64,000 nt of DNA from Tretioscincus oriximinensis. Its lineage: Eukaryota > Chordata > Lepidosauria > Squamata > Gymnophthalmidae. The stretch lies in the NCBI GenBank assembly GCA_022410635.1, contig JAJVDF010000169.1, positions 910,486 to 974,485 on the forward strand, given 5' to 3'. A program made the translations under genes and the position numbers. Numbering within the stretch: the first letter of the stretch is position 1; each line of letters opens with the position of its first letter. Below the pieces are notes generated by a model that was given only the letters and a program-made list of their open reading frames with translations, had not been told where the DNA came from and ran no database searches. Shown in pieces: positions 43,403 through 54,926 of this stretch.

Positions 43403-43420
43403 ATTTTTCCTTCTTCAATT

Positions 43421-43789
43421 TGTGGATTTTGGTCTTTTCCAGATCTGCTTCGCTGCTAGAAATGCTGCCTGGTGCCCAAAACCTTTGTTGTGATAAAGAT
43501 ATGCCTGTTTGTGATTTTCTAAATAGCAGAGAATGGTTGCAGTCTTGTTACCAAATAATTCAGTCCATAAGTTTGTTAACTTCAAACATACTTTACTAAT
43601 AGGGTAGGGTTACCGGGATATAAAACAATAACATATTTTCTAAATCCTACATCTTTCTGCTTCTTCATTCAAGGAGAGCAAATTGCCAACTGCAAAGCAT
43701 GAGGGCTGAAGTAGAGTGGTGCCTGCCAAAAGGGGTGGAGAGCAAACAAGATACATTTACCCAGTTCTCTCTTTCTGCTGCTCTGTGAC
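43421..43789. other. Possible copia 5' leader, then unique sequence
   Basis: On the minus strand this lies directly upstream of gag, where LTR and primer-binding site are expected. No LTR repeat partner exists in the window and I see no convincing initiator-tRNA primer-binding site. Confidence 0.3.
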
Positions 43790-43915
43790 AAGCACTTGCA
43801 AAAATGCAACACAAGGTCATCCAACTGGCTTCATGGAGGAGTGCAGAATCAAATCTGGAGGCTCCCANATAAGAGTCTGACACTCTAACTACAACATTAG
43901 GCTGGATCTAATGCA
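43790..43915 (-). mobile_element. SINE family B 5' part, antisense
   Basis: CATCCAACTGGCTTCATGGAGGAGTGCAGAATCAAATCTGGAGGCTCCC and AAGAGTCTGACACTCTAACTACAACA match the antisense tRNA-like head of family B. Confidence 0.75.
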
Positions 43916-44860
43916 AGCATCAACATTATTTATTAAATGCTGAAACAGTTCAATAAAGTTCTTCTTGACTGAAATGCAAAAATGCATTGTAACTGGATAT
44001 AGTTTGAATTATTATCAGCCACCACATGGATTCCTTAGGTTGCCACTCTGCAACGGAAATAAAAACAAGAAATTACTCATTTGGGGAAGAGACCAGGTTT
44101 AATTGAAATTTATTTCTTCTTACCTTTTTCCTTGCTTTGTTAAATTTATGTTNATTAATCTTTAGGCCAGTACATAGAGACTTTTGTTCACTTAGTTCAT
44201 TTATCTTTCCAGTAATTATATATGAACTTTTTCTGCAATTGCCAAGAACTTTGCTATTGTAAAGACTATTTGTTTATTTGATTGAATTAAAAATAGATTA
44301 GAGAAGATACCTACATTTTTTATTGAATAGTTATATAAAGAAAACAGAAAATTCTCAGATTCAACTGGACAAGGACATAAGTGCTCATGTGGAATATTAT
44401 TTACTAGTGGTGAAGTCCAGCAAATTGCTGGGTGGAGAAACAAAAAGACACAACTGTGCTTGGTAGCCAACATGAGTTGTCCACCCTGTCATTGCGTCCA
44501 GTTACCTCCCCAACAGCAGCTCTTCTTGCCAAGCTCCTATCAACCTGGGCCCAGCAGCGAGAGGTGTGCAGGAGGCAGCAACATGGTCGGCAGCAGGGTA
44601 GCTGCTCCCGTTACAGTGGCAGAAGGCATAGTGAAGCTGGGCATCATGCTTGAGGGTGATAGCCTACTGCCTACCGAAGTGGAGTATGAGGCTGGCATGG
44701 GCCTCAGAGTCTCCCAGCAGGGGGTAGGAGCCCTCACAGTTGCACAACTGGTCGCTGCTGCCAGTGCTTCTGCCACTGACTAGCTGCCAACCTGCCTACT
44801 TGCAGGAGAGCTGAAGCATCAACGTTAGCAACAATGCACAAAGGCAACGCATGCCCATGG
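43916..44860. other. AT-rich sequence with a GC-rich island, 44500-44810
   Basis: The island carries an 107-codon plus-strand frame (44460-44783) rich in Ala/Val/Gly that I do not recognise. It has no splice or start context that persuades me, and it may be the interior of a DNA transposon whose ends are not visible. Confidence 0.3.
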
Positions 44861-44864
44861 TTCC

Positions 44865-45030
44865 ATGGTAAAATATGCACCTTTTCTTGACTTCCCGGAG
44901 TACTGCCTATTACTCCATCCCAGAAGAAGCACTAAATGATCCAGCCTAGTAGCTATTTATACCCATAGTGTCCACATACCTGTCTAGTCCTGTCTTAAAG
45001 CTATCCAGGCTATTAGCTACCTCCTCCTCC
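44865..45030 (-). mobile_element. CR1-type LINE 3' fragment, antisense
   Basis: AAAATATGCACCTTTTCTTGAC, CTGCCTATTACTCCATCCCAGAAG, CATACCTGTCTAGTCCTGTCTTAAAGCTATCCAGGCTATTAGCTACC. Confidence 0.85.
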
Positions 45031-45209
45031 TCTGTGATTGGTCACTACCTCAGAAGCTTGGGCTTGGTGATTCCTCATTTATTAATAGCACAGATTATTA
45101 TTGCTAAAGCATTTTTTCCTGCATTCCATAGAACTCTTGGGATAAGCCTTCTATACCAGTGAACCATTAATGATATAGTATCTAAATGATCTAATTTTTT
45201 TTCTAACAA

Positions 45210-45285
45210 AGGGTTTTTATAGCACATTAGAGACTAAAAAGAAAAAAGCAGAGTGAGCTTCCGTAGACAAGTTTATTTCTTTTTA
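45210..45285 (-). mobile_element. PLE terminal fragment, antisense
   Basis: TTTTTATAGCACATTAGAGACTAAAAAG followed by GAGCTTCCGTAGACAAGTTTATTTC matches the reverse of the usual vertebrate PLE end (CTACGGAAGCTC...TTAGTCTCTAATGTGCTATAAAAA). Confidence 0.6.
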
Positions 45286-45689
45286 ATCTTTTACTATAAA
45301 GTACTTTATGTTATCAAGCAATTAAAAAAGAGGAAATTAAAATATTTTCCATGTCATATAAATTATGCATCAGTTTTTAATGACAACAATAAAATCTTAT
45401 CCATTAGAAAGCCATTTTCCCCCGTATCAGCAACTTCATCCCAATTTTCCCAACCTTTGGGAACCAACAAAGATGTCACTTCTGGTCTCTGCATCCTGGA
45501 GTTGTGCCTGGAGTGATGTCATTTCTGGTCCCACCACAGAAGTGACATCACAAAATTCCACACACAATCAGCTGATTATGGATGATCACAGCTTTATTAC
45601 TGATGCATAGTGAAGCATGGCAAAAACTCAATTTGCACATATAGCAGAACAATCATGATGGTGGAATATTTCTCAGATAGCTCTCAGAT

Positions 45690-46494
45690 ATAATCGCATC
45701 TGCTCAGATCCAGAGGACAGAGACGCCAAACTCCTGGAACTACAGCAAGCATTCCTCAGGCTACAGTACCCACCACATGAAGTAAAGAAACAAATCAACA
45801 GAGCCAGAGTGGTACCCAGAATCAACCTATTACAGGGCAGATTGAGGACAGAATACAACANAACCCCATTAGTGGTCACATACAGCTCACAATTGGGGGC
45901 CCTCAAACTCACAATAAATGAACTTCAACCTATTTTAGATAAGAACACAGCTCTCTCAAGAGCACTTNGTGGTAAACCTTTGGTGGCTTACAAACAACCA
46001 CCCAACTCAAACAACTACTCAGACAAAGAACACAGGACAAGGAGGGAGAAATGGGAACTAGACCCTGCCACAAACCCAGATGTCAACTCTGTGCACACAT
46101 CCACCCTGGCAATGTCATCACGGGACCTGATAAAACCACCCACAATATTAGAGAGACTTTTACATGCTCATCTTCTAATGTGGTGTATTCCATTTTCTGC
46201 CAACAAGGCCCCTCTACACTCTACATTGGGCAAACAGGACAATCCCTTCGCCAGAGAATAAATGGACACAAATCAGATATTCGAAATGGAAACACACAGA
46301 AACCAGTTGCTGAACATTTCAACCTTCCAGGACATTCTCTCTCAGACCTTCGGACTGCAGTCCTTGAACAAAGAAACTACAAAGGAAGATTTGAAAGAGA
46401 AGCAGCAGAACTTGAATACATTCACAAGTTCCAGGCCATCAGCAAAGGACTTAACAGAGATAATGGTTTCCTGGCCAACTATACGTTTTTATGA
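45690..46494 (+). pseudogene. PLE protein C-terminus with GIY-YIG endonuclease
   Basis: The first frame carries INRARVVPRINLLQGRLRTEYN and GGLRTEYN-adjacent LVVTYSSQLGALK, typical of the PLE region after the RT thumb. After a frameshift near 46050 comes a Cys/His cluster (CHKPRCQLCAHI). The endonuclease follows: VVYSIFCQQ (GIY equivalent), LYIGQTGQSLRQRINGHKSDI (YIG with the catalytic arginine and histidine region) and KPVAEHFNLPGH. The stop is at 46492-46494. In PLEs this domain nicks the target DNA. The RT domain itself is lost by 5' truncation. Confidence 0.9.
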
Positions 46495-46686
46495 AACCTG
46501 ATTGATTCTCTACCAGACATTGCCTCTTGTTGCCCTAGGGACTTTTTCACATAAGAGGATTAGTTTCTGCTATTTACCTGTTTTTCTAACCTGCAATTCA
46601 TCACCTTAGTACAGTTGCATATGCTTTGTCTTCTCCCATACACATTTTCCTATAAATACCTGACTCTGGCATTAGTCCCTCAGCAT

Positions 46687-46722
46687 CTGAAGAAGTAGAC
46701 CTGTCTACGAAAGCTTATGCCA
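46687..46722 (+). ncRNA. Hammerhead-ribozyme-like hairpin in the PLE terminal region
   Basis: CTGAAGA (CUGANGA core) is followed by a GTAGA/TCTAC stem with a CCTG loop and then GAAA, the second conserved hammerhead strand, and a short GC-TTAT-GC hairpin. One extra A sits before stem II, and the position expected to be U at the cleavage site is C. The core is recognisable but activity is doubtful. PLEs are known to carry hammerhead motifs in their terminal repeats. Confidence 0.45.
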
Positions 46723-46775
46723 CCCACTTTTCTCAAGTTAGTCTCAAAGTGCTGCTAGCTCCTATGATGGTGGAA

Positions 46776-48100
46776 GATCATGTTAAGAATCAGGTAGGGA
46801 AGTGTTGTGTGTGTGTGNGGGGGGGATAAATTTCTTTTCTATATCTGTTGGCTTTGATTTTCCATAATTATAGTTAGGTCTATAAATAAAACAAAGTATT
46901 TCTTACAATTCAGAAATGTCATATTAAAAGCAAACATTAAACAAAGGTTCCATTTTAATTGGCACCGTTTATTTGGTTTTCCTGGAATAAATGAAGCAGA
47001 TGCTTAATGACTGACCTGGGGGTTGAACCAGCAGTATGTACCCAAATACAAAATATAGCAGATTTTAGACCGAAAAAGATGAGGGAGAAAGTGCTTCAAC
47101 GTCTTTTCCATTTACATTATATTGTGACACTATTTCATGCTATGTGACTCTTTTCAATCTCTTTCTTCCCCTCTCATTAGGACAGCTTAAACTGTTGCTA
47201 ATTAATTTAGAATCCCTAACTACTGAACCTCAATGTTTGCTAAATTGAAACTGTGTAACCAAATAGTTTGCAATTTTTTTCCTAGTTCCCTAGATCTTTA
47301 AAGGATGTTTTAAATTTGAATAGTTCTAATTTTGCGCTTAATAAATGAAACTTTTGAAAGACTTACTGGCAATTTTCCCTTTCGCTAAGAATCACCGGGC
47401 AGCCACTTGTTTGTCAAACCAGGTCCATTGTCTTAAAAAATTCCCAAACATAGTTTTCAGATACCAACTTTAATTTGAATAGAAACTGGTTTGTGTTCTA
47501 CTGCCCTGACAATTGAATTTTTTGAGTTTTACTTACACTTTCCCCTCAGAACAGGAATAAAATGAAAACCGATTATGTCAGGTCTGAGGACAGTCAGGAG
47601 CCTAGATCTGAAATAGGATTTCTGAGATAGAAACACAATCAACAATGTATATCCTTATGAACATGGGATTCAGAATGAGAGTGATGTCATGTTTGGGGAG
47701 GTAACACGTTTCATATTTTCTTTTTTGTTATCACAATGTTTCCCTAGCTTGCCTCAGGCAATTTTCTCATTCGTGAAAGGGACATTTGTTCAAAAACATC
47801 ATTGTGCCAAAGCATCTCTGGAATAAGCAGCACAGTATGTTTTTACTATTCTTCATTACCCCCTTCCCACCTTTAAAGGGTCACTGAAGATTTCCTTGGA
47901 ACATAGCTGCATGAATGTCCCATCCGCCCCAGCATTACTCTTCCTTTTGCATGACTCTAGAAAACTTATTTTTGAACCTGAAAATTGAACAAAACCAGTC
48001 ATAAAGAAAGGAAAATAAATAGTATCCTGTCTTTCTTGAAGACGCATAAAATGTGGATATTATGAAGTGCTTTGGTGACACTTTGGAAGGTCAGAGGAAA
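46776..48100. other. AT-rich unique sequence
   Basis: No repeat ends or exons recognised. A short GT/poly-G run with an N is at 46805-46826. Confidence 0.4.
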
Positions 48101-48700
48101 GGACAGAATTAGAATAACCATTAGCTAGCCATGAAACTCTATTACGGTTGCATTCCCATTAAAACATTAAAAGGGAATGGAAAACGGATTTTATCATTCC
48201 AAAATGAAAGCGAAGTGAGGGCTTAATTGAACATTTGTTCCATGTTGACGTCCTGATTGCTGTGAGCTGAGAGTGCTCAATGAATCTCTTTCATCGGGCT
48301 GCAGTAGGTGAAAAAACCTGTTTTTCCAGAGGAGGGAAGCTGCTGAGCCTGGAGGGAATGCCAAAGAGTCCCCAGCCCCCGCTCTCTCACTCACTATTTG
48401 TTGTCTGATCTCTGTTGTCAGTGTACAAGTGGCGCAAATTACAAAAAGCAGCAGCAACGACGCAATTTCACCATGAACGTTTGGACCCTGTGGTGTGTGT
48501 TTAGAGTGATGGTGCAGCACTTCTGAGCCTGTTTTTATGGTAACACAGTCGGAACGATGGATTTTGGCTTCGCAGTCATGAGCGCATTAAGGGGCAATGG
48601 AATGCAGCCTACATGTGTCAACAAGTCTCAGATACGTACTGACCTAGGAAAGGAAAATCAGAGGGTCGATATTACATCCTATCATATAGATCATAGAGGA
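48101..48700. other. Non-repetitive, compositionally balanced block; candidate conserved non-coding element
   Basis: Between old repeats, 48190-48560 shows no transposon signature, few simple repeats and a mixed composition. The frame at 48194-48520 (minus) has no known domain. The appearance suggests constraint but this is only an impression from composition. Confidence 0.3.
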
Positions 48701-50360
48701 TGAAAACATGAGGAAGAGCGGTGAGGATCATGTTTCAATGCTCCCTGACAAAGGTCAGAGAAAGGAACAGAAAAATCCAAATAAAATCCATTTACGTCTG
48801 ATTAGCCAGAACAGTCTTATTCCTTGTTTGTCACCAAAATGGACAGTTCTTTGTACAAATTCTAAGCCTGCACATGTGGCCTTGAGTAAAACCAAAGAAA
48901 GGAAATCTCCCCTAGCAGTCAAACAGAAGGGAGGTTCTCTTTTTTCTCTGCTTCTCTTTCTAACAGAAGAGAGAGTGGAGAGAAATGTCAATCTGTGCTG
49001 CTAAGACAGTCAGACAAGAGGAGGAAAAGCAAACTCTGCTGCCTGCCAATCTGAATGTGGCATAGGCGGTGGTGACAGGTTTGGGCACCACAGTCTGCCA
49101 TCTTTTCTGCCATATTAGGCAAGACTGCAGTCTATGCATGCGCTCTGACTTTAAAATTCCAGGCTCTGTCATTGATCCATAAAGAGGAGGAGATTTGTTG
49201 GCGAGGTTTGATGCCAACCATTGTTGCCAGGAAGGCAAAAGTCAAAAGGACTGGAGCAGGTGTTATACTTAAAGTACAATAGTGAGGGTAAAGGAAGCAG
49301 CTCAAATTATTATATGACTTCCTAACATTTAACACACAAGGGGTTAAGCAATATATTGTGTGCTCTCAAGAGCCAAATCAGTTACACTAGCCATTTGACA
49401 TTGGGGGAAAGGCCTGGGCCTTGGCTCTCATTTATGATAACATATAGTAAAGAACACAAATATCCCCTTAACACGCAAACGAATGTATAAGAACAAGTTT
49501 GTTTTTATAATAAAAACACCTGTGTCCATGTCGGTCACATTGAATACATATACCACGATTGACTACTTTAAATGTATCCCATATCATAAACTCAGATATA
49601 TGGCCCTGTCTATTCTTTGCGAAGAAATCTTCAAGTTCTATTTTCAATTGTGTTCCGATTATTGGAACTTTAAGAATTTTTTTTATCAAATCTCCAATTT
49701 CTTTGCCTTATTTGGTTTCTTTTTTAAAATTTTGCTGTCACTGGAGCATGATCCAAAATCCATATGGGACCCGTTTTTATTGATCTCAAAAGCTTTACAG
49801 AGCCACCCCCTTCCCAATCTTGCACCCAGGGCAAAACCTCCAGTCACCCTCCCTTTACAATGCCCCTGAGGACACATCTAAAAGCAGGTTTTTAGGGAAT
49901 TTAGGTGTGGTTTTGTCCTCATCTACTTTAGAATGCTCAGAAGCCACTGTGGGAGATACATTATTAACTTAGATGGCCTGTGGTCTTATTCCTCTTATGA
50001 TGTTAAAGGTATAAAAGAGAGGTTCAATACTGGATTATTAAACTGGCTTAATACGTAAAACTTCCATATTTTTCCAACATCTCACCATTTATTCCTTTTT
50101 TTCCCCTGCATTCCCATCCCAATGTCTAGCCAAGGGTTTTGGCTGCCAAGACAGCTAAGATCATATGGACATTTGGTAACATTCCGTTTGCAGTCTGCCT
50201 CTGCTTTCTTGGTTGTACTTGTTTAATACGGTTAAGATTTTTTCAAAGTGTCAGAATATATATATTCATTTAAATATGGCTACTTTCTATTGCTGTGCTC
50301 ATTTTTAAGGACTTCTGAGGTCTATAACCTTATTTCTCTTCCAAAAATCCGTTCACTTTC
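48701..50360. other. Unique sequence
   Basis: No supported gene; the 128-codon frame at 49483-49869 has no recognisable domain and no codon-like composition. Confidence 0.4.
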
Positions 50361-50365
50361 AAAAG

Positions 50366-50595
50366 CAGTTCCCAACTTTTTTCAAGCTGTGACCCCATTT
50401 TTAAGTAAAGCGACCCGGTCTGTGACCCTGGCAGACACAACGTGAGTTAGCAAGCAGGGACGGATGTGACATGAGCATGACCAATTGTAGCATATAACTG
50501 CTGCATGCACCTCCATAAGGGTGCATTTACCATCAGGGGCCTGTGAACCCCCAAAAAAACCCTTCACGACCCCATTTTGGGTTGGGAGCCGCTAG
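50366..50595. mobile_element. hAT-like MITE
   Basis: CAGTTCCCAACTTTTTTCAAGCTGTGACCCC at the left and CGACCCCATTTTGGGTTGGGAGCCGCT at the right are imperfect inverted repeats typical of hAT MITEs (CAGCGGTTCCCAACC type). The 8-bp target duplication is not evident. Confidence 0.65.
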
Positions 50596-50919
50596 AGATT
50601 ACACTGCAATTTTTTTCTCCATTAGGAAAACTGCCATTTTCTAAAAAGAAAATTTGCATAATTAGATTTGGAGGAGAGTTTATGTTAGTGTATTGTGAAA
50701 AGAGGGCACTAAGGAAATAGAAACAGAATCCTTTGAATTTGAACATAGATCTTCTGTAGGGCTTGTGTCCTTGTATAAGCTCAAGGAACAGCACATGTTT
50801 GGCTGTAACTTTGGCTGGGCCCCCTCAGATCTTGATGAAATTTGGAGTGTGGATTCTGGAATTGTTGGTGGTTACTCTAGGTCACCCAGGAGCCAGGTTG
50901 CCGAAACAGGATTAGTCTC

Positions 50920-51360
50920 ATAAGAACATAAGAAGAGCCATACTGGATCAGGCCACAGCCCATCAAGTCCAGCATTCCGTGTCACACAAGATGCAGCTGG
51001 GCAGTGCAAACAGAGGAAAGCAAAATATGCACCTTTTCATGACTCCCTGCAAATGGTATCTCAGGAGTCCTGCCTGTTGCTCCATCCCGGAGGCAACATC
51101 CAGACATCCATCCTGGTATCCATTTATACCTTGGTGTCCATAAACCTGTCTAGTCCTGTCTTGAAACTATCCAAGCTGTTAGCTACCACTACCTCTTCAA
51201 GAAGTAAATTCCACAGGGCGATGACCCTCTGGGTGAAAAAATACTTTCCTTTGTCTGTTCTCACTTTTCTACCCAACAGTTTTAAGGAGTGCCCTCTGGT
51301 CCTTGTGTTGTGTAATAGAGAAAACATTTTTTCTCTATTCACCCTGTCGATCCCATGCAT
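50920..51360 (-). mobile_element. CR1-type LINE 3' region, antisense
   Basis: Starts at the octamer tail CATAAGAACATAAGAAGAGCC and runs through GGATCAGGCCACAGCCCATCAAGTCC. A minus-strand frame (51405-51124) reads VRTDKGKYFFTQRVIALWNLLLEEVVVANSLDSFKTGLDRF, the CR1 C-terminus. Confidence 0.9.
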
Positions 51361-53261
51361 CTGGGTGGGGTTGTGTGGATTTCCTGTCTGCTTGGTTGTG
51401 GTCACCCAAAGGCCAAGATGGAACCCAGGCCAGGATCTATCTTGGATATTGGTCAGGGATGGTCAATGGAATGGGGGAAAGGAAAAATAATGGAGGGGGG
51501 TAGATTGAGCTTTATAACACAGTGGCAAATCTTTGGGAGATTGATTTCCCATCAGCACCATTAATAACACAACTGTTCTGAACAAGAAGAACTTTTGCAG
51601 AATAGCCTTTTTAATGTGATAAAATCCTTGGCCTTGATTGACAAATGTTTTCCAAAAATACTACTGAATTTGGAGAAAATAAATTGTTGGGTCTTGAAGT
51701 TACCGTGTGGAGAAGAAGCTTCATTTCTGGGAATTCCTGTTTTTACAGAAAGAAGTCTTGTTTGCCAAGAGGTTCAAAATGACGAATGACAAAGCTTGGA
51801 TGTTCTCCAGCTATTGCAACATTTTTTATGCCCAGATCTTCAGACTATCTTTAAGCAAACTTCAGGCAAACTTCAAGCAGACTTCAAGCAAATCCAATAT
51901 TTTATTTAAAATATGAAGCAAGGTAAATAACAGTCGCCACTTGTCTAAGTCTCTAATTTTGTCCAACTTGCAGTTTCTAGCAGATGTTCCTGAGTCTACA
52001 GGGTTCCTGAGGTAAAAGAAAGTCCACAGAGTAATGGGGCATAAATCATCACAGGGCATTTTCCTTTGCCAGCAATACAGGACATCCTTATAGTGCTAGT
52101 GTTCAGTAGATTCAAGCTCCCATATAGAGAACTGATTAATCTTTCCAGTTGCTTTCACTTAAGGATCATTAATCATTAACAAAGCCCAATTTGAAAATAA
52201 GCAAATTATATATATATACTTATACATAATTAAAGCATTTTTTTCTTTAAAATGGTTGCCAATAAGTATTTCATCTTGTGTTAATATCTATATACCCTCT
52301 TATAAGAGGCAGCAGGTGCTTTTTATTAGCATGATCAGTTTGCTTAATATTATCTATTCATAAAGACAGATGTCCTAATTCAGCAGGTGTAATCTCCACC
52401 TCGAAACGCATTTGGCCTAGAAGCACAGAAATCTGCTAAGTGCAAAGAGAAGCAGCACAGGCAATCCATCAAACACTACATACCCATAACTCATGTGTTA
52501 CTTTCATAAGGTTCCCTGTGGGCTTAATTCATATAGTTAATAGCATTTAAATGTGGATGATGCAGCATGATATCTAATTCCTGCACATAATAACAAGAAG
52601 CCTTAATATATATATAGGCATATCTTCTTCTCTTTCTTCCCTCCTTCCCAACTTTTGGGTTGGAGGCCTGCAATTACTTTGCTTGTAAAGCAGAAGGCAA
52701 TGGAAGTGGGAACTTGTAGACTGTAAAATTGAAATGTGAACATAGGTCATATCCACAACTTGTGTTTTAATTTTGATGTTGATTTTATTTGGGGAGGAAA
52801 GCTGACATGCATCTAGAAATTTAAAATCACACATGATTTTGAATTTAAAATAACTTCACCCCCAAGTAAGAAGCAATGTTATCGTGTAACTATGAGCAAC
52901 ACTTAGCCCTGGGATTACATTGACTGCATTTCAGAATGTGGCACAGGCTAGATTCATACTGGCAGATCCTGTGAAACAGCCATTTCTTGTAAGTTTGTGA
53001 TTTGCAGAAACATTGCAATATGAAGCCTTCTCTATGATCACAGGGCCTTCTCTGTGGTAACCACCCAGTTATGGAATTCTGTTCCCTCTGAGGGAACTCA
53101 TTCGAATGTCTATACACTTTTGCCTTTGGCTGAGCCAAAAATTCCCCTCTTTGAAGACACTGTTCTATTATTAATTCTACTTGCTGAAATTGCTTCTTTT
53201 TACATTTATTAAAGATGCAACACTGCTATCTTGTTTTGTTTTTTTTAAAACCTGGTAACTA
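51361..53261. other. Unique AT-rich sequence
   Basis: No gene recognised. A short tandem CTTCAGGCAAA/CTTCAAGCAAA repeat lies at 51860-51892. Confidence 0.4.
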
Positions 53262-53681
53262 TACTGACCAGATTTTCTGAGGCCCAAACTGGGGTAATTA
53301 ATATTCATGCTAATTTGCATATTCATTGCAGCTCATCCACCGACATGCATACCCCTCCAAAATAAGTGCCTGAGAAATCTGCGAAGCATGTGAGAATTTT
53401 TTTAAGTGTGCAAGAATTTTTAAAGGGCATCAGAATTTTTTGAAGTGTGCAAGAAAATTGCATTTTTAAATTTTGTACTGAGGGGAGGGTGCCTTCAGGA
53501 GCTGGCCCCGGTTGCCAAAGACCCCTAGTGATGGTGCAGTGAAAAAAAACCTCATTTTTTTCCCTCAGCAAAAAAACAGGGAACTGCCCCCTCCCCCCCC
53601 CCAGGAGTGGGGGGTAGACATCCCGTAGACACCCCAAATCTGGGATTCCCCCCACCCCAAAGGGGTCATCTGGTCAGCCTA
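53262..53681. mobile_element. GACCAG-ended DNA transposon copy
   Basis: Left end TACTGACCAGATTTTCTGAGG and right end GGGGTCATCTGGTCAGCCTA. The interior includes ATTCATGCTAATTTGCATATTCAT next to the left end, the reverse of the block found next to the right end of the 56749 copy, so the two copies are in opposite orientation. 420 bp, non-coding. Confidence 0.8.
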
Positions 53682-53849
53682 CTGTATGCAATGCAGATGT
53701 TGCAGTTTATGCTCACACTGGTACTCCCTTTCCAAATCTTGAAAGGAATGAAAAAGAAGTAAAAATGTTCCCTTTTTATGAAAGGCGTTTTAAAAACTGC
53801 TAAGCCACCTAAAAGTTATTCCACTGCTTCTCTTTTCATCTCTTCTTCN

Positions 53850-54070
53850 TTTGCTCTAGTGGTTAATCAGATTCTTATGTGGAAGTCTCCCAGGTCAAAT
53901 TTGCACTCCTCCATGAAACCAGCTGGGTGACCTTGGGTCTTTGGAACTCTCTAGCCCCACCTACTTCACAAGGTGTCTGTTGTGAAGAGAAGAACAGATA
54001 GTTATGTAAGCTGCTTTNATTCCCTTCAGATTGAGAAAAACAAGGTATAAAAAACAACTTTCCTCCTCTT
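53850..54070 (+). mobile_element. SINE family B, sense
   Basis: GCTCTAGTGGTTAATCAGATTCTTATGTGGAAGTCTCCCAGG, CTCCATGAAACCAGCTGGGTGACCTTGGG, CCCCACCTACTTCACAAGGTGTCTGTTGTGAAGAG and the tail CCTCCTCTTTC. Confidence 0.88.
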
Positions 54071-54926
54071 TCTGGAGGCCATCGCTGTGTAAGCTCATAA
54101 ACATAAAAACTATTCCCTCTTTTTCATAAAATGGTTTTTTAAAAGAACCACCAGTCAAGTGTGTTGAAGCTGATGTTGCCCATCTTTACCACATTAAATA
54201 AAGCAGAAATTCAATTTAGAACACCAAGAGTTTTGACTTAACATTCTCTTAAATAGTTGCTGAAGAGCAGCAGAAATATTGGAGAACTAGCCGTTTGCCA
54301 GCAGGAGACACACTATATAATTAAACTGTCATTCCCATTGATAGCTTATTACCAGCAGGTAATAAGATATGTGTATCATTACTAACCATTGTACTGTATT
54401 TTATGCTGCAAGTGATTAGGGTATGTTTCCAATGACAGCACTGAGTCAACTCTTAAGAGATTGTTGTCATTATGGATGTTATATATCAAAAACTGCAGTT
54501 TAATAGTTTAATAATTATTTACAACGCCAGTGCTGGAAAACTGCTAAAAATGAATAGCTGCTTTTCCCAGTGATACAGATAGAATATTAACAAGTTGTGT
54601 TGAAAAAAACAACAACAACTAAGATATACTGAGAGAGGTTTACATTGTTTTGCTATAGTATCTATAGTTGGTTATATTAAAGGTTTACCTATTACCAGTA
54701 ATCACTAGAAATTAGTTCAATGAAAGTATTGTGGTTTTTTTAATAATGAGATCCTCATGTCATAAATACTTCTATGTTTACCATTAATGAGACCGGCATC
54801 ATCGATGGTACTCACTTTGAAATTGGTCTTTATTCAACCAATCCCAGAGCCTGTGGCAAGTCAGTGTGTGTATGTGGGGGGGGGGGGTGTACGAAAGAAG
54901 CAGCATAGGATACAGTAGTCCATATA
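54071..54926. other. Unique AT-rich sequence
   Basis: No supported feature; poly-G run at 54876-54887. Confidence 0.4.

Larger units (their letters stand above)
39686..43420 (-). mobile_element. Ty1/copia retrotransposon relic (gag-pol), antisense
   Basis: Reading leftward on the minus strand the order is gag (43402-42909; NNFLLWKSTVKHGLRS), zinc knuckle CIFCNRKGHTRASC (about 42780), protease region, integrase, reverse transcriptase and RNase H. This order, integrase before RT, is diagnostic of Ty1/copia. The frame is broken by several stops and frameshifts. No LTR was recognised on either side; the 3' end is cut by a SINE fragment at 39685. Copia elements are rare in vertebrates. Confidence 0.92.
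45655..46775 (+). mobile_element. Penelope-like element, 5'-truncated, with 12-bp target duplication
   Basis: The 12-bp TSD ATGATGGTGGAA is exact at 45655-45666 and 46764-46775. The insert (45667-46763) begins inside the PLE protein and ends in the PLE terminal hairpin and GTGCTGCTAGCTCCT end. A GIY-YIG endonuclease is encoded; a frameshift between the frames 45809-46261 and 46051-46494 and two Ns make it inactive. Confidence 0.93.

Noticed and set aside
49483..49869. 128-codon open frame
   Set aside because: Low-complexity, AT-rich translation without motif; not supported as coding.
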